Positions 1 to 11,159 of a DNA stretch of 64,000 bases are shown here, piece by piece (within the stretch, counting starts at the first letter, position 1; every line of letters starts with the position of its first letter). The DNA is from Holothuria scabra (taxonomy: Eukaryota > Echinodermata > Holothuroidea > Aspidochirotida > Holothuriidae), in NCBI GenBank assembly GCA_037179385.1, contig CM074195.1:6680938-6744937 (forward strand), written 5' to 3'. The notes beneath the pieces are model-generated. The model searched no databases. It had not been told where the DNA came from and was given only the letters and a program-made list of their open reading frames with translations. The translations under genes were made by a program, and so were the position numbers.

Positions 1-795
1 AGTTTGGGCAGTCACATAGAAAATTTCATCTGTTTAGTGGATTTTGCACAATGAAGATTCCTATTAGAGTCAAAAACACTAGTATGTTTTCAATTCTGTT
101 GCATAGTTTTGTCTGATAATTTTCTGAACACTTATAGCAAGTTGGGCTTTTTTCTATGAAAGTTAGTTTTCTAACAAAGTTCATTTCTAGTAACAAGTCT
201 GGGAAATGCCATTTCCAGGATAAGATGTTTTTATAACAATTTTCTGTATGTTCCGCGCCAATTAATGGTGGCGCTCTGCTTAGTAATTTGGCCGAACAAA
301 TTACCGAACAGAACAATGCATCTTTGCATATTATTCTTCGTTTTGGGGCAGTATTACCGTATAAGTGAAGATTTTATTGCGAAAGAAAGCTCATTATGAC
401 TACATTACAGCCTTGGAAATGCCTTTTCCTGCTGTCTGGGGGTTCTCAATTTTTCGAAAATATCTGTGTGCTCTTTCGGGCAGGATTAAATTTTTAGGGA
501 AAAAATTATGCTCCTCCCAAACTGAAATGCTCTAGTACGCCTATTTCAATATATAAAATATAAAATTAACTTCAAATATATGGGAAGTCAAACTTTTTCC
601 GCGGGAAATTTTCCAATATGGTCCGAGGGTCTTAATCTGCCTGATGATATTCAGTAACCCCAACAAAACTACACATCACCCCCTACTTGATTTTTCTTAT
701 ATGAAGGTCAGATTCTTCCATTTACCAGAATGCAAAAGTGCACTGAGGTTTCAATGATACATACATGCTCTTTTCAATAAAATGCTATATTTCTT
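1..795. other. AT-rich non-coding stretch
   Basis: I see no exon, RNA gene or well-defined repeat here. Open frames on the minus strand near the left edge have no recognisable domain and no splice context. It lies downstream of the last gene A exon I can place, so it is either gene A intron or intergenic DNA. Confidence 0.4.
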
Positions 796-799
796 GTAA

Positions 800-2236
800 C
801 AACTGGTGACCCAAAGTGACCTGACTCCACCTGTAAGTAACTGGTTTTTCTTTCAACCAAAACATTTCTATATGCAAAAAGCCAAATTTCATACTGTGCC
901 TTAAGATATTCTGCAAACAAGGTTTTCAGAGTTCGATGCCAGGTGATACCAGATGACCATTGACCTCCACCAAAAACAACAGGTACAGTACTTTCATCTC
1001 ACCATAACACATCCACATACTAATTAGGAAATCCATCCAAGTTTCCTACCTTAAGATATCCCATTTTGACAAGTTTTTCAAAGTTTGACCGATCATGCAT
1101 GATCCGAGATGTCCTTTCACCTCCACAAAAAAAACCCTTATACAGACCATCTTCTCCCCATAATTCATCCACATACTATTATGAAATCCATCCACGTTTC
1201 ATACCTTAAGCTATCCTAAACAAGTTTTTCTGAGTTTGACCCCCATGACCCCAAATGACCTTTGACCTCTACCAAAATCAATAGGGTTCTTCCTTACATC
1301 ATAACACATCAACATATTCAAGGTTGAAATCAATCCAAGCTTCCTACCTTGAGATATTGTGTTAAAGAGGTGTTTAGGATTTGTCCCCTCCTGACCCCAA
1401 ATGACCTTTGACCTCCACCAAAATATATAGGATTCTTCTTACATCATAATGCATCAACATATCAAGTTTGAAATGAATCCAACTTTCATACCATGATGTA
1501 TCATGTAAACAAGGATTCCAGGGTTTGACCCCATGTGACCCCAAATGACCTTTGACCCCCACCAAAATTTATTGGGTTTTTACTTACATCATAGCACATC
1601 AACATATCAAGTTTGAAATGAATCCAAGTTTCCTACCTTGAGATATAGTGTAAACAAGGATATCAGGGTTTGACCCATGTGACCCCAAATGACCTTTGAC
1701 CTCCACGGATATAAATCAGGTTCTTTCTTACATCACAAGGCATCTACAAATCAAGTTTGAAATTAATCCAAGTTTTCTACCATGAGATATCATGTAACTT
1801 GGATTTGGGGGTTTGACCCCCCATGACCCCAAATGACCTTTGACCTCCATCAAAATTTATTGGGTTCTTCCTTACATCATAACGCATCAACATATCAAGT
1901 TTGAAATTAATCCATGTTTCCTACCTTGAGATATTGTGTAAACAAGGATTTCGGTTTTTGACCCCCTGTGACCCCAGATGACCTTTGACCTCAACCAAAA
2001 TAAATAGGGTTCTTCCTCTCAGTATGGGGTATCTGTGTTCCAAGTTTGAGAACTGTCATATCTTCCCTTCTCAAGACATCGTGTAAACAACAAAGTGTCA
2101 CAAACACACACATAAACACGAACACACACATACACAACACATACCCACATACACATACACACACACACACACACATACATACACACACACGCCATCATGA
2201 ATGCATAGGTTTCTCTTTTCATTGAAACCAAAAACC
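800..2236 (+). repeat. Array element copy 1: about 8 tandem ~145-bp units plus (CA)n and terminal stem
   Basis: Units begin near a TGACCCCAAATGACC core at 1246, 1392, 1536, 1680, 1824 and 1969, spacing 144-146 bp; more diverged units occur back to about 800. Perfect TGACCT-T-TGACCT motifs occur, for example at 1256-1268. The array ends in GTGTCACA, then a (CA)n tract, then GCATAG and a short inverted stem GGTTTC (2208-2213) / GAAACC (2224-2229) followed by CAAAAA. The same right-end layout recurs near 9.4, 14.5 and 62.95 kb. I read it as one member of a dispersed element family; its class is not recognised. The exact left boundary is unclear. Confidence 0.8.
2100..2192. repeat. (CA)n-rich microsatellite
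   Basis: An imperfect CACA/CATA tract is part of the right end of array element copy 1. The Cys/Val-rich open frames read from it on the minus strand are microsatellite artefacts, not genes. Confidence 0.9.
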
Positions 2237-2239
2237 CCC

Positions 2240-3515
2240 AAATCTGTCATAAAGTTGCGACTTTTCCCCTATATAAGCTTCACATTGTTAAAAGTGGCAA
2301 AATTTTAATGGATACTCGGTAAAACAAATAACCAGAGCCAATGCTTTAATTTAAATTACCCCAACATTCTACCTAATTTTGCTCTTGAAGGACCTATCAC
2401 TTAATAAAGAACCCACATTTTTTATTTTACCCTTGCCAAAAAACAGATTTACTTATATTAAATCCCAAAATTTCTGCAATTAAATAGGCCTTTAATTTTC
2501 AAATCTTCGTTAAGAGAAAAAACTTCTGGGGCAAACTTTTATCTTCGTCTTGAAACCTTAGTACGTTAACCTAGAACGGTTCCATGCATAACCTCAACAG
2601 AATTTCAGCTATTGCGTACAAAAAGTTTTTGATTTACCCATATGAGGATAGATTCTTCAATAAAGCACACCAAACTTTAAATGGTACCTACAAAAGTCAG
2701 AATGGTTTAAAAATTTTTAAATTTTTTCTTCAAAACAAACTCCAGATTTTTTAGTATTTGTTAAAAAGAAAGTAAAAAATTTTGGCGCGCTATGCGCGCT
2801 TCAAATTCTGCCAAATCACTTGCAACTCACTGCCTTTGTCAGGGCCCTGAAGTGCTGGCCCCCCTGTCGGGGAGCTTGGCCCCCCCTGTCAGGCAATTCC
2901 TGGCGCCACCCCTGGCCTAGACCTGTGAAACAGAGTGGGAGTGTGATCAAAATATCCATTTGAAGAGTAAAATGACTCCTTATCCTATGCTTATGTCAAT
3001 GCCAGTTAATATTATTTGGAATGGTAGTATGAAAACTAGGGAGGCTAGTATGAACTGGACACAGTATGCTTGTGTCACAGTGTTACTGTTTATCTTGCTA
3101 CCATGTACTTGGCTTATGACATTACAGTACACGTTGTGCAAACTATGGGGTGAATATGGTATGTTAATTGCTATGGGAACCCAGCATGAGCACAAAATAT
3201 TGTACACAAGTATAGTGATCATATTCAATTCAATTCTCCTAACCTCTTGAAAACCATTTGGGACTGGTCCGGTTTCGATTTCGATTTGAGACCGATCTTG
3301 TATGGTTTTCAGCCAATCAGAAAGCAGGAAATCAATACAAGTATTTATAAATGCAACATCCGTATCAGCTTGTTATTGCAAAGTAATTGTTATTTCTCCT
3401 GTTAAAAAGATTGGATTGAACTCTGACCTTCAACATTTATGACTTGGTCGCAGCTAACCTGAGGCAATTAACTGCAGATAAACAATTTTATCGTACAACA
3501 TGCTTAGCAAGAACA
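2240..3515. other. Non-coding stretch with a possible hAT-type terminus
   Basis: No exon is seen. Around 2890-2914 a GC-richer stretch ends in GGCGCCACCCCTG. Its reverse complement, CAGGGGTGGCGCC, resembles a hAT-type terminal inverted repeat, but I found no matching left end, so an element cannot be delimited. The open frames on both strands near 2960-3250 overlap each other and show no domain. Confidence 0.35.
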
Positions 3516-3518
3516 TAC

Positions 3519-3560
3519 CTTCAGTTGTACTGCTGATGGAATCAGTCACCTGGTCAATGT
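3519..3560 (-). CDS. Gene A candidate exon 5 (Ser/Thr-rich stalk)
   Basis: On the minus strand an acceptor (ttctag) and a donor (GAAG|gtatgt) bound 42 bp. It is open in the phase required by exon 4: the carried G plus AC gives Asp, then IDQVTDSISSTTE, and it leaves in phase 1 again. The short Ser/Thr-rich peptide would suit a membrane-proximal stalk after the cysteine-rich domain. There is no second copy in gene B to confirm it, so it rests on splice sites and phase only. If it is real, gene A passes from the TNFR-type region directly to a stalk, with no LDLa exon visible in the 1.4 kb between. Confidence 0.45.
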
Positions 3561-3564
3561 CTAG

Positions 3565-4500
3565 AAAGTGTTAAAAAGAAAAAGAACATTCAGTTTTCTC
3601 ATATTTTTGGGCAAAGCATGCTGCAGTTGTGATACATACAATCTGAATGAGCTGATCATATGCATTATCACTGACCATGTGGTTGTTTATGCTTTGCCCG
3701 GGATTTTCCCCGACTCAAATGCAGGGGCGGCTGCCTCACAAATTTTTTGGACCGCCTTGCCAAAAATTTCATAATTACCACCTCACACTCTAATCATGGA
3801 AGCCAACTCTAATCCTTTACCTCCCTCAAGCACTACACATCAAATGCAAATGCTGCCCTCGCAATTAAGAATTAAGATATTGGCTACGGCAAAAAACAAT
3901 TGCTGATATAAAAAACAGAATAACTTTGGCTAAAATACGCTTTACCTCAGCGTTATTACTATGAGAAGGTAACTAACTGTTCAATACAAACAGCAGTAAA
4001 AGTTATGCAGCTATTAGGCCTATATGTGTATAAGCAAGTTAACGAAGTTGTTTACAAACTTAGTACCACTGTTGTAATTTGTTTCAGAAGCTCTAGAATT
4101 TCACTGATGAAACCAAAACAGCCACTTTGGGAATTTTTCCCCCTTAATTACGCATCAAGTTGATAAAACGGCTGGTTCTCAAATCTAAAGGTCACCCTAC
4201 CATGTCACATTCATGTGTATGTAGCACTATATGTGCAGTGATCACTTCTTGACAGCAGGTGGTGAGTTGCATGCATTCCATTAATACCAATCATAGTGAA
4301 CTTTTTCAATCAAGATTTTGCCAAAACTTGAAAAATTGCAACTATATTGTCTTTGTAAAGAAATAATACTGAATGCACTTTCTCAAATTTCTGCCACAAA
4401 GGACTTATCTTCAAGTCATTTTATACTTAAAGCTTAGGCTCAAGTTTCAAGCTTTGTGTTGTGCAATTCTTGTTCCGTTATCATTACGTGTACAGCTCTG
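3565..4500. other. Gene A intron 4, left part
   Basis: AT-rich intron sequence with no LDLa-type exon and no ORF with a recognisable domain. A CAGGGGCGGC motif near 3721 resembles a hAT-type end but has no partner nearby. Confidence 0.4.
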
Positions 4501-4502
4501 TT

Positions 4503-4730
4503 TTACTTGCTGTTTGGTCTACCCCGGAAAATGAAATGATATTCCAGGTGTCACGTGATCAACAAAGAAATAAAATGTGCCTTTGCTATCTCTGAAAACA
4601 CAAAATCACATGATTTGGTGTCTTGATTTTGTGTTTTTGGAGATAGGAGAGTCAGATTTGGTGTCTTCGTTGATCATGTGACACCTGGAATATCGTTTTA
4701 TTTTCCAGGAGTAGACCAAACGGCAAGTAA
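4503..4730. repeat. Imperfect palindrome (fold-back/MITE-like), about 228 bp
   Basis: The left side reads TTACTTGC, then TGTTTGGTCTACC, GATATTCCAGGTGTCAC and ATGATCAAC-like sequence. The right side is the reverse complement of the same series and ends GGTGTCACC-type sequence, then GTAGACCAAACGGCAAGTAA. The arms are about 100 bp each around a short centre near 4615. It sits in gene A intron 4. No open reading frame is required to explain it; the short ORFs across it mirror each other because of the palindrome. Confidence 0.7.
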
Positions 4731-4928
4731 CCCAGCCGCACACGTCATGATGTCCACTGTCCCTCAACCTTTCTCCTTTGCAAAATTTTATCAAAGTAGA
4801 AGCCACTTTGCCTCTGCCTTAACCTTGGCATTGCTAAATGCAAGGGTAATTTTTGAGGACTGCAACTGGATCCTAGATGTACTGTAAAACCCCTGTATGA
4901 AGAGGTTGCATGTATTCTAAGGTAGTAC

Positions 4929-4986
4929 CTGAGATCTTGATACAACTTGTGTCCTGATGTGGTAGACATCCACCCTCATCTGCACT
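4929..4986 (-). CDS. Gene A exon 4 (TNFR-like cysteine-rich region, C-terminal part)
   Basis: The acceptor is ctatttcag and the donor CTCAG|gtacta; the exon is 58 bp, enters in phase 0 and leaves in phase 1. It encodes SADEGGCLPHQDTSCIKIS plus one base, supplying the last two of the ten cysteines. It is supported by the gene B copy at 55829-55883 (SKDYRGCPPDQDTSCVRI): the two share the G-C-x-P-x-Q-D-T-S-C core, the same phases, and over 100 bp of similar intron upstream (TCAAATCATATCCTTGTTAT and following). Confidence 0.8.
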
Positions 4987-4989
4987 CTG

Positions 4990-5474
4990 AAATAGAATCA
5001 AATCATATCCTTGTTATGGTTCCCATAACAATTTAAATGTATACCTTCAACATATATCAACATCATCTTTGCAAACTGATTTTTTTTGTACGGATGTCAT
5101 TCACAGGAAAAGACCATCAAGTAAAAGTTAAATAAAAAGAAAAAAACTGGACAAAATTATGAACAAAAACAGATCTGTAGAAAGGTGACTTAGAAATGAA
5201 ACAATAAAACAACAGCAAAGAGAATGCACATACTCACACATACGTGCTTTGCATATACTGACCGAGGACCAAACTTTTCGAAAAAAAACTTAGTCTGTAA
5301 ACACACGGTGTGCAGGTCCTCAGCAGGTTTTTTTCGGCCTCTGAGGAATGTGTGTCATCGCAAAGTCCACATCCTCGGAAAAATAGTGGAATTAGATGCT
5401 TGTGTCAGTTTTAAAGTCACACTTAAAAGCTTTTCTGGGGACATCCTTGAAATGTCCATTGGGGGGAGACAGTG
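4990..5474. other. Gene A intron 3, segment conserved with gene B intron 3
   Basis: From 4987 to about 5120 the sequence aligns by eye with 55884 to about 56045 (shared TCATATCCTTGTTAT, a T-rich run, then GATGT-ATTCACAGGAAAAGAC). This is the relic of the segmental duplication that made genes A and B. The rest, to 5474, shows nothing recognisable. Confidence 0.6.
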
Positions 5475-5639
5475 GCCCTTACCGAAATAAATAGCCTTCG
5501 AACACCCTTCATATACCCTTCAAAACAGCATTCGAATGCTAAATGGAATGGAGTGCTAAAACGCAGTTGAATGTATGTGAACACCCTCCAAAATACCCTT
5601 CGAATGCTATATACCCTTCGAATAGCCTTCCCCACGGAC

Positions 5640-5870
5640 GAATTATGCAAATGAGTTTTGAATGTGAAGGCTAAAATGAATGCTATTCCGAATGCTATCG
5701 AATGCTATTCCGAATGCTATCGAATGCTATTGAATGCTATTCCGAATGCTATTGAATGCTATTCCGAAGGCAATCGAATGCTATTCTGAATGCCATTTAC
5801 ACCAGATGAAGACTGTTGAATGTTTTATCAAATGCCATTAAATGCTATATGCTGAATTAAATGTTACACC
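5640..5870. repeat. GAATGCTAT minisatellite
   Basis: Irregular tandem copies of GAATGCTATC and GAATGCTATTCC are followed by diverged forms such as GAATGCCATT. They form the left subterminal repeat block of the TIR element; similar motifs in both orientations occur at 8400-8575. Confidence 0.8.
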
Positions 5871-6479
5871 AAATTTAATTTAAAAAAGTAAATGGCTTGT
5901 CAGTATGGTCTAGTAATAAAAGGCAGAAGAACCAGGGTGAACAAATCCCAGGTCGAGTCAGACCAAAGACTGTGCACAAGGAACCTGCTGCCCATGATGC
6001 TCAGGAGTAGGGAAAACAACCGAGTTCCCCACAACCGATATAATGTCATTAAAACCTTTAGAGTGATTTGAAACTTCATTGCAATCCACCTGCTGTGGTC
6101 CTTGTTACGGAAGTACTGTAGGTAGGGGCATAGGCTAAAAGGAAGCAAAATGAATGAAAGGTCAAATCGTGTACTGTTTGTTCAGTAATGAAGTTAATTA
6201 AATCACAATATTACACAAACAAAGGCTAAATTTTAACTTGATGACAGCTGTAAAGGATATTCTGTGTACTGTCAGGCACATACTATATACACACTGCATG
6301 ACAATCAAAATTGAGACATGTTAGTGCATATTTTCCTGGGCCCGTGGTTTACTAATTTGCATGCAGGTGAATTAACATTGAATTTGCACACTGAATGTGT
6401 GTATGTAACCTCATCCATGTATGACAAATCTGTTTCTACTTGTTAAAAATTTTGTAATTTGCTGTAGGTATAAAAATAA

Positions 6480-6865
6480 GGTTGTTTCTAAAACCCCCAC
6501 AGCCCCCACTCATAGATCATGCATGGGTCGAGGTAGTATTAGTATCATAATCATGTTTGGTTATTACTTAAGCCATGCAACCCACAACTAATTACGCACA
6601 GCTTAACTTAAAGGCCTGGCGCAAGGTGGTTAATGATAAATGTTGCACAACTCAGGCCTTCAGTTTAAACCATCAGGCCTTTAAACAAGTTTTACGTAAG
6701 TGGATGTGGGTTGCAGGGTCATTTTAATGACCGTGCATTAATGTTACTATACTAAAACGCAACACCCAACCACCTCAACCCGCCATTACCTATGGGTCAA
6801 CCAAGGTTGTTGGTTTTGGGTGGTTAGTTGTGGGTGTGGGGGCTGTGGGGGTTTCTGAAACAACC
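6480..6865. mobile_element. PIF/Harbinger-like MITE with TAA target duplication
   Basis: The terminal inverted repeats are GGTTGTTTCTAAAACCCCCA at 6480 and, in reverse complement from 6865, GGTTGTTTCAGAAACCCCCA; both continue into CAGCCCCCAC. The element is flanked by TAA at 6477-6479 and 6866-6868, the 3-bp TWA target typical of PIF/Harbinger elements. It is 386 bp long and non-coding, with a second inner inverted repeat (ATGCAACCCACA near 6575 against TGTGGGTTGCA near 6703). Confidence 0.75.
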
Positions 6866-8596
6866 TAAAAATTTTCAGCATTATTGTTTCCACAAGAAAG
6901 CAATGCAAATTCTGACAACTAAAACAGAAAAGAAAAAAAACTTAATCCACCAACTAGTTGAAACTACTGCATTCACTGTCAAACTTTGTCAATTTTTTCT
7001 GGCAATTAATCCCTAGCATATTGTTGTGTGCATATGGGTTCCAGAATCTACTGGAGAACTGATTATACACTCCAAACGGGAAAAAAGCTGCGGCCAGCTG
7101 GCCCAACCTAAACCAGTGGGAAAGAAACTGAGATTTGAACCTTACCTAAAGCTAAATTTATTTAAAAAATAAATTTATGAACTGCATGCAGCTTTGAAAA
7201 AAAAACTTAATTTATGCATTGAAACAGTATCTTTGATCCCTTTAAAGTTTAATAAGCAAGATGATGACACTTGTTGACATCTACACTTGTTAATATATGT
7301 AATCTGTTTACATAATTCACACTGCTCATTTGGAGTCAGCTGGCCTGCTGCGGGCACAGATCCTGTACAGATAACAGCACTATATGTACAGAACTGAAAA
7401 ATATAAGGCCCAATTCTCCCACTCCAAAATCCAAACAGTACCAAGTACCTTAAAGTTTTAGAGCAGTCACAGTCGCCCTAAAATTTATTTTGAAACAGCT
7501 ACTAAATTTTGCTATTTTTCTGTCATTTTCCTTCAAAGAAATTTTTAAGATATTTTAAGGCTGCAACATTCAACATTCAAAGTGAACCAGAGTATTACTA
7601 CTTGTAAATTTCAGTGACAAACACACTGTCACATGATTATCAAGCGCCATAACAATTTTGATTATTATCCCAGCTTGTTCAAATTAGGGTGACTGCATTT
7701 GCCCTTTAATTTTTTTTTTAGCCCTAGTAATCCCCACCCACAGAAGTCTGAGCATATGAATATATACTAAGTTTATGACTAGAACTAAGGAGTGCATTCA
7801 TGCAGCAGTGGCCTAAACTGTACGTGCAATTAATTTCAATAGGGCATGCATAGGTTCAAAGATATCTTTCAATTATTAACTTCTAGTTGCAATGTATGAG
7901 TGCTAAACCACTAGCTAGTGGCAATTACCTGTAGTAGTTGCATGCAAAGTGTGTGACTGCTCTACTATACACATCTATGGTAGGGGGAAGGCCTACACTA
8001 TAGCACACTGTCCATACAGCTTAAAAAATAAAAGAAGTAAATGCTTATGCATCATCTGAAGGTTAATTCTCTCCATAAGTTTCTCTAAATGTTACTGACT
8101 CACAATATACTGATAGAGTGGAAGGATTATTGTTAAACAATCACTCACCTTTTACCAATCAAACAGAAACTGTTCTCACAAACTATAATGTACAATAGTA
8201 TTCTGCCACTAGCTCTTCAAAATGGCAGCACAACTGAATTCAAACTGAGTTACCTAAAGGTGCACAACCAATTACAAAAGGGCTCATATGACTTCTTTCT
8301 TGTTTATCAAACCATTTGATTGGCTGGTTACAGCTGTGGCATTCATCAAATTCCAAAATAAATATTTGACCTCCAAACTGATCATGTGAATGCTAAAGCT
8401 TGGGTTGAAGGGTATTTCGAATGCTATAGCTTTCTGACAGCATTCAAAATAGCATTCAATAGCCTTCAAAAGTTTGCAGCGAATGCTATACTAAGTGTGA
8501 ATGGTATCGAATGCTAAAATATCAGTTTTATACCATTCGAATGGTATTTGAATGGTATTTGAAGGCTATATTAGCCTTCATATTTGGTAAGGGAAC

Positions 8597-9500
8597 ACAT
8601 CAATTACACACTGCATATGAAATCTATCCAAGTTTCTGATCTTGAGATATTGTGCTACTGTAACAACATTTTAAGACTTTGACCCCGATGACCCCAAATG
8701 ACCTTTCACCTCCACGAAAAACGATTGGGATCATCTCCTGACCATAACACTGTACATACCAAATATCAAATCTATCCAAGTTTGTTATGTTGAGATATTG
8801 TGTTAAGAATATTTTCAGACTTTGACCCCCGGTGACCGGTGACCCCAGATGACCTTTGACTGCCACAAAAAATAATGAGGGCCATCTCCTGACCATAACG
8901 CATCAACACACTAAATATGAAATCCATCCAAGTTTCTGATCTTGAGATATTGTGCTAACAAGATTTCCAGACTTTGACCCCTGGTGACCCCAAATAACCT
9001 TTGACCTCTGCCAAAAGCAATAACATTCTTGCTTTCAATATATTGCATCTATATACCAAATTTGAAAACTGTCAGACATTACAATCTTGAGATATCATGT
9101 TAAAGAGATTTTCAGACTTTGACCCCCAGTGATCCCAGATGACATTTGACCTTCACGAAAAACAATAGGGACCATCTCCTGACCATAACACATCAACATA
9201 CCATATATGAAAGCTACCAAAGCTTCCTATCTTGAGATATCATGTTAACGAGATTTTCAGACTTTGACTCCTGGTGACCCCAAATGACTGTTAACCTCTG
9301 TCAAAAACGATAGGTTTCTTCCTCTCAATATGGCACATCTATGTACCAAGTTTGAAAAATGGCCGACATTCCTATCTTGAGATATCGTTTTAACCAGAAA
9401 AGTGTCACAAACACACACACATATGCACCCAAACAAATACATACACACACACACACACACCATCATGACTGCATAGGTTCCTATCATCAAAACCAAAAAA
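8597..9500 (+). repeat. Array element copy 2: about 5 diverged ~148-bp units plus (CA)n end
   Basis: Diverged units centred on GACCCC...GATGACCCCAAATGACC occur near 8690, 8838, 8985, 9135 and 9280. The right end has AAAGTGTCACA, a (CA)n tract (9411-9460), CATCATGACTGCATAGG, a weak GGTT/AACC stem and CAAAAAA, as in copy 1. The DR1 motifs are mostly degraded (for example TGACCTTTCACC), so this looks like an older copy. It starts directly beside the right end of the TIR element at 8591, so that element may have truncated it. Confidence 0.75.
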
Positions 9501-9679
9501 CTAATCTACATACATTCAACTGCCTAAGGTAAATCACTTCATAATTTTTCCATGACAGGTTTTTCCACAGTCCATGATGCCCTGATGTCATGCAATGTCA
9601 TTTTTGAGCAAAGCAATCACACAGCATGCACAACATGCAATAAATTTTGCGCATGCATAGCAGACTTACACACAGGAAT

Positions 9680-9975
9680 GATATGCACTTGTATCCACTA
9701 GAGGGCGTCTCCTTTTCTGCCCTGTGAGGTTCCAAGCAACAGATCTATTCTATGACTAAAGAGTCTGGTTTATATAGAACAAATGTTCACTGGAAAATTT
9801 AATACTACAGTACTATAAGTAACAATGTAGAATTGCAATCACCCCTTCAATATAGCCTTATGCTTTGCAGTATTGTAAACTGAGTTAGTCACATTAATTA
9901 ATGAATGGCACAATTTCAGTCTATTTGTGACAGACCTTTTCCTACAGTACACAAAAATTAAAAGGGACTGTGAGA
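9680..9975. repeat. Gene A intron 3 block duplicated at 56340-56650
   Basis: Shared landmarks in order are CTTGYATCCACTAG, CTGTGAGGTTC, CAGATCTATTCTRT, CTTATGCTTTG, AAGT-type linkers, then GTCACATTAATTAATGAATG followed by GCACAA and ACAATACACA-like sequence. It is an intronic remnant of the A/B segmental duplication, not a gene. Confidence 0.65.
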
Positions 9976-10501
9976 TAAGCAGGGATGCCAACTTTCAAAA
10001 ATGGCTTCCAGTATTTTTTTACATAAAGAAGCATATTTTGGACATATCAAACGGTATCCTCTTGAAATGATTCAAGTTTACATAAAAAAGTTAAGGCACT
10101 TAAAGTTAGGTCAACTAAATGTTACCTGTTAGGTTAGGCCTAACGTTAGCTACTAATTTCAGCAATTGGTTTGTGCTATTGGGGCTGCACTGCGGCGACA
10201 TCCTGTCAGCAAAATCGTGTTTTTACTAACCTTTTATTATGTACATGTCGCTGTGCCATTAACTAAATGGTGGTGATTGTTACCATATACTTAAACTGGT
10301 GACTTCAGTGTGTTTCATCGTCGTCATGCTTTTTCCTGGATCTATTTCCGTTGATTCCAGTAGTAGTCTCATTATAAGACGTGTGTACAGTGCCACTGAA
10401 CTTAAACAGTGGCAGCCTAACCGTATACTTAGGCCATCTAACTTTGAGACCTACCCCAAGGAAATGAAAAAAACGGAAAAGAGGCAGGAAAGGTGGAGCT
10501 C

Positions 10502-11150
10502 GAGTTCGTTCAAGACGTTTAAAGCATAGAACCCCTCTCCCTACAATTATACTTGGAAATGTTCGATCCCTCCACAATAAAATTGACGAACTTTCGGTAA
10601 CAACAAGAGGTAAGCATGAGTTTTGAGATTCTAATGTTTTGTGCTTTACAGAGACTTGGCTTAATCCTGATATACCAGATAGTGCAGTGGAAATTGATAA
10701 TTTTACTCTTATCCGAGCTGACCGAACTCATCACTCAGGAAAAAATAAGGGAGGTGGTGTTTGCCTTTATTTCAATAACAATTGGTGTAATAACTAATAA
10801 GGAGAAGTTCTGTTGTGAGGACATTGAACTATTGACAGTAGGATTGCGGCCATTTTATCTCCCCCCGGGAGTTCTGTCGCTTGTTCATCACTGTTGTGTA
10901 TATTCACCCAAAGGCAAGCAATAGAAGAGCTATTGATGTGCTTTCTGAAAGGATTCAAAGTATAAATACATCAAATCCTGATGCTGTACAACTGATCATG
11001 GGAGACTTCAATAAATGTAACTTCCGTCATACCAAATTTGTCCAGTATGTTGACAAATGCACAAGGTGATATAGTGTCTCAGAGAAATGCTTTGGAAACG
11101 TTAAATGTCAATTCAAAGTCAAGCTTTGCCCACCCCTCGGAAATTCGGAT
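10502..11150 (+). pseudogene. LINE endonuclease domain, broken
   Basis: In the frame starting after GGTGGAGCTCGAG the sequence reads PLPTIILGNVRSLHNKIDEL, then a stop, then FTETWLNPDIPDSAVEIDNF and GKNKGGGVCLYFNN, followed by tandem stops. The frame then changes and reads FITVVYIHPKASNRRAIDVL and MGDFN. These match the start, the ET-W motif and the GDFN motif of APE-type endonucleases of non-LTR retrotransposons. At least three stops and one or two frameshifts are visible. Confidence 0.8.
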
Positions 11151-11159
11151 CACAATACC

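Larger units (their letters stand above)
5476..8591. mobile_element. TIR-bounded element with AGCATTC/GAATGCT subterminal repeats
   Basis: The left end is CCCTTACCGAAATAAATAGC (5476-5495). The right end, read in reverse complement from 8591, is CCCTTACCAAATATGAAGGC. Both ends continue into many copies of AGCCTTC, AGCATTCGAATGCT and related motifs (5490-5870 and 8400-8575). The interior (about 3.1 kb) has no transposase that I recognise and contains a separate Harbinger-like MITE at 6480-6865. I could not find a target-site duplication. It could alternatively be two solo copies of a palindromic repeat. It has no counterpart at the matching place in gene B intron 3. Confidence 0.55.

Noticed and set aside
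1991..2231. Cys/Val-rich open frames (MCVCMCVCV...)
   Set aside because: They are translations of the (CA)n tract in array element copy 1.
3721..3760. CAGGGGCGGCTGCC as a hAT left end
   Set aside because: No matching right end or target duplication found.
7175..7444. Minus-strand frame with NEQCELCKQ, considered as another TNFR exon
   Set aside because: Entry phase would be 1, which does not fit between gene A exons 3 and 4, there is no good donor, and it lies inside the TIR element at 5476-8591.
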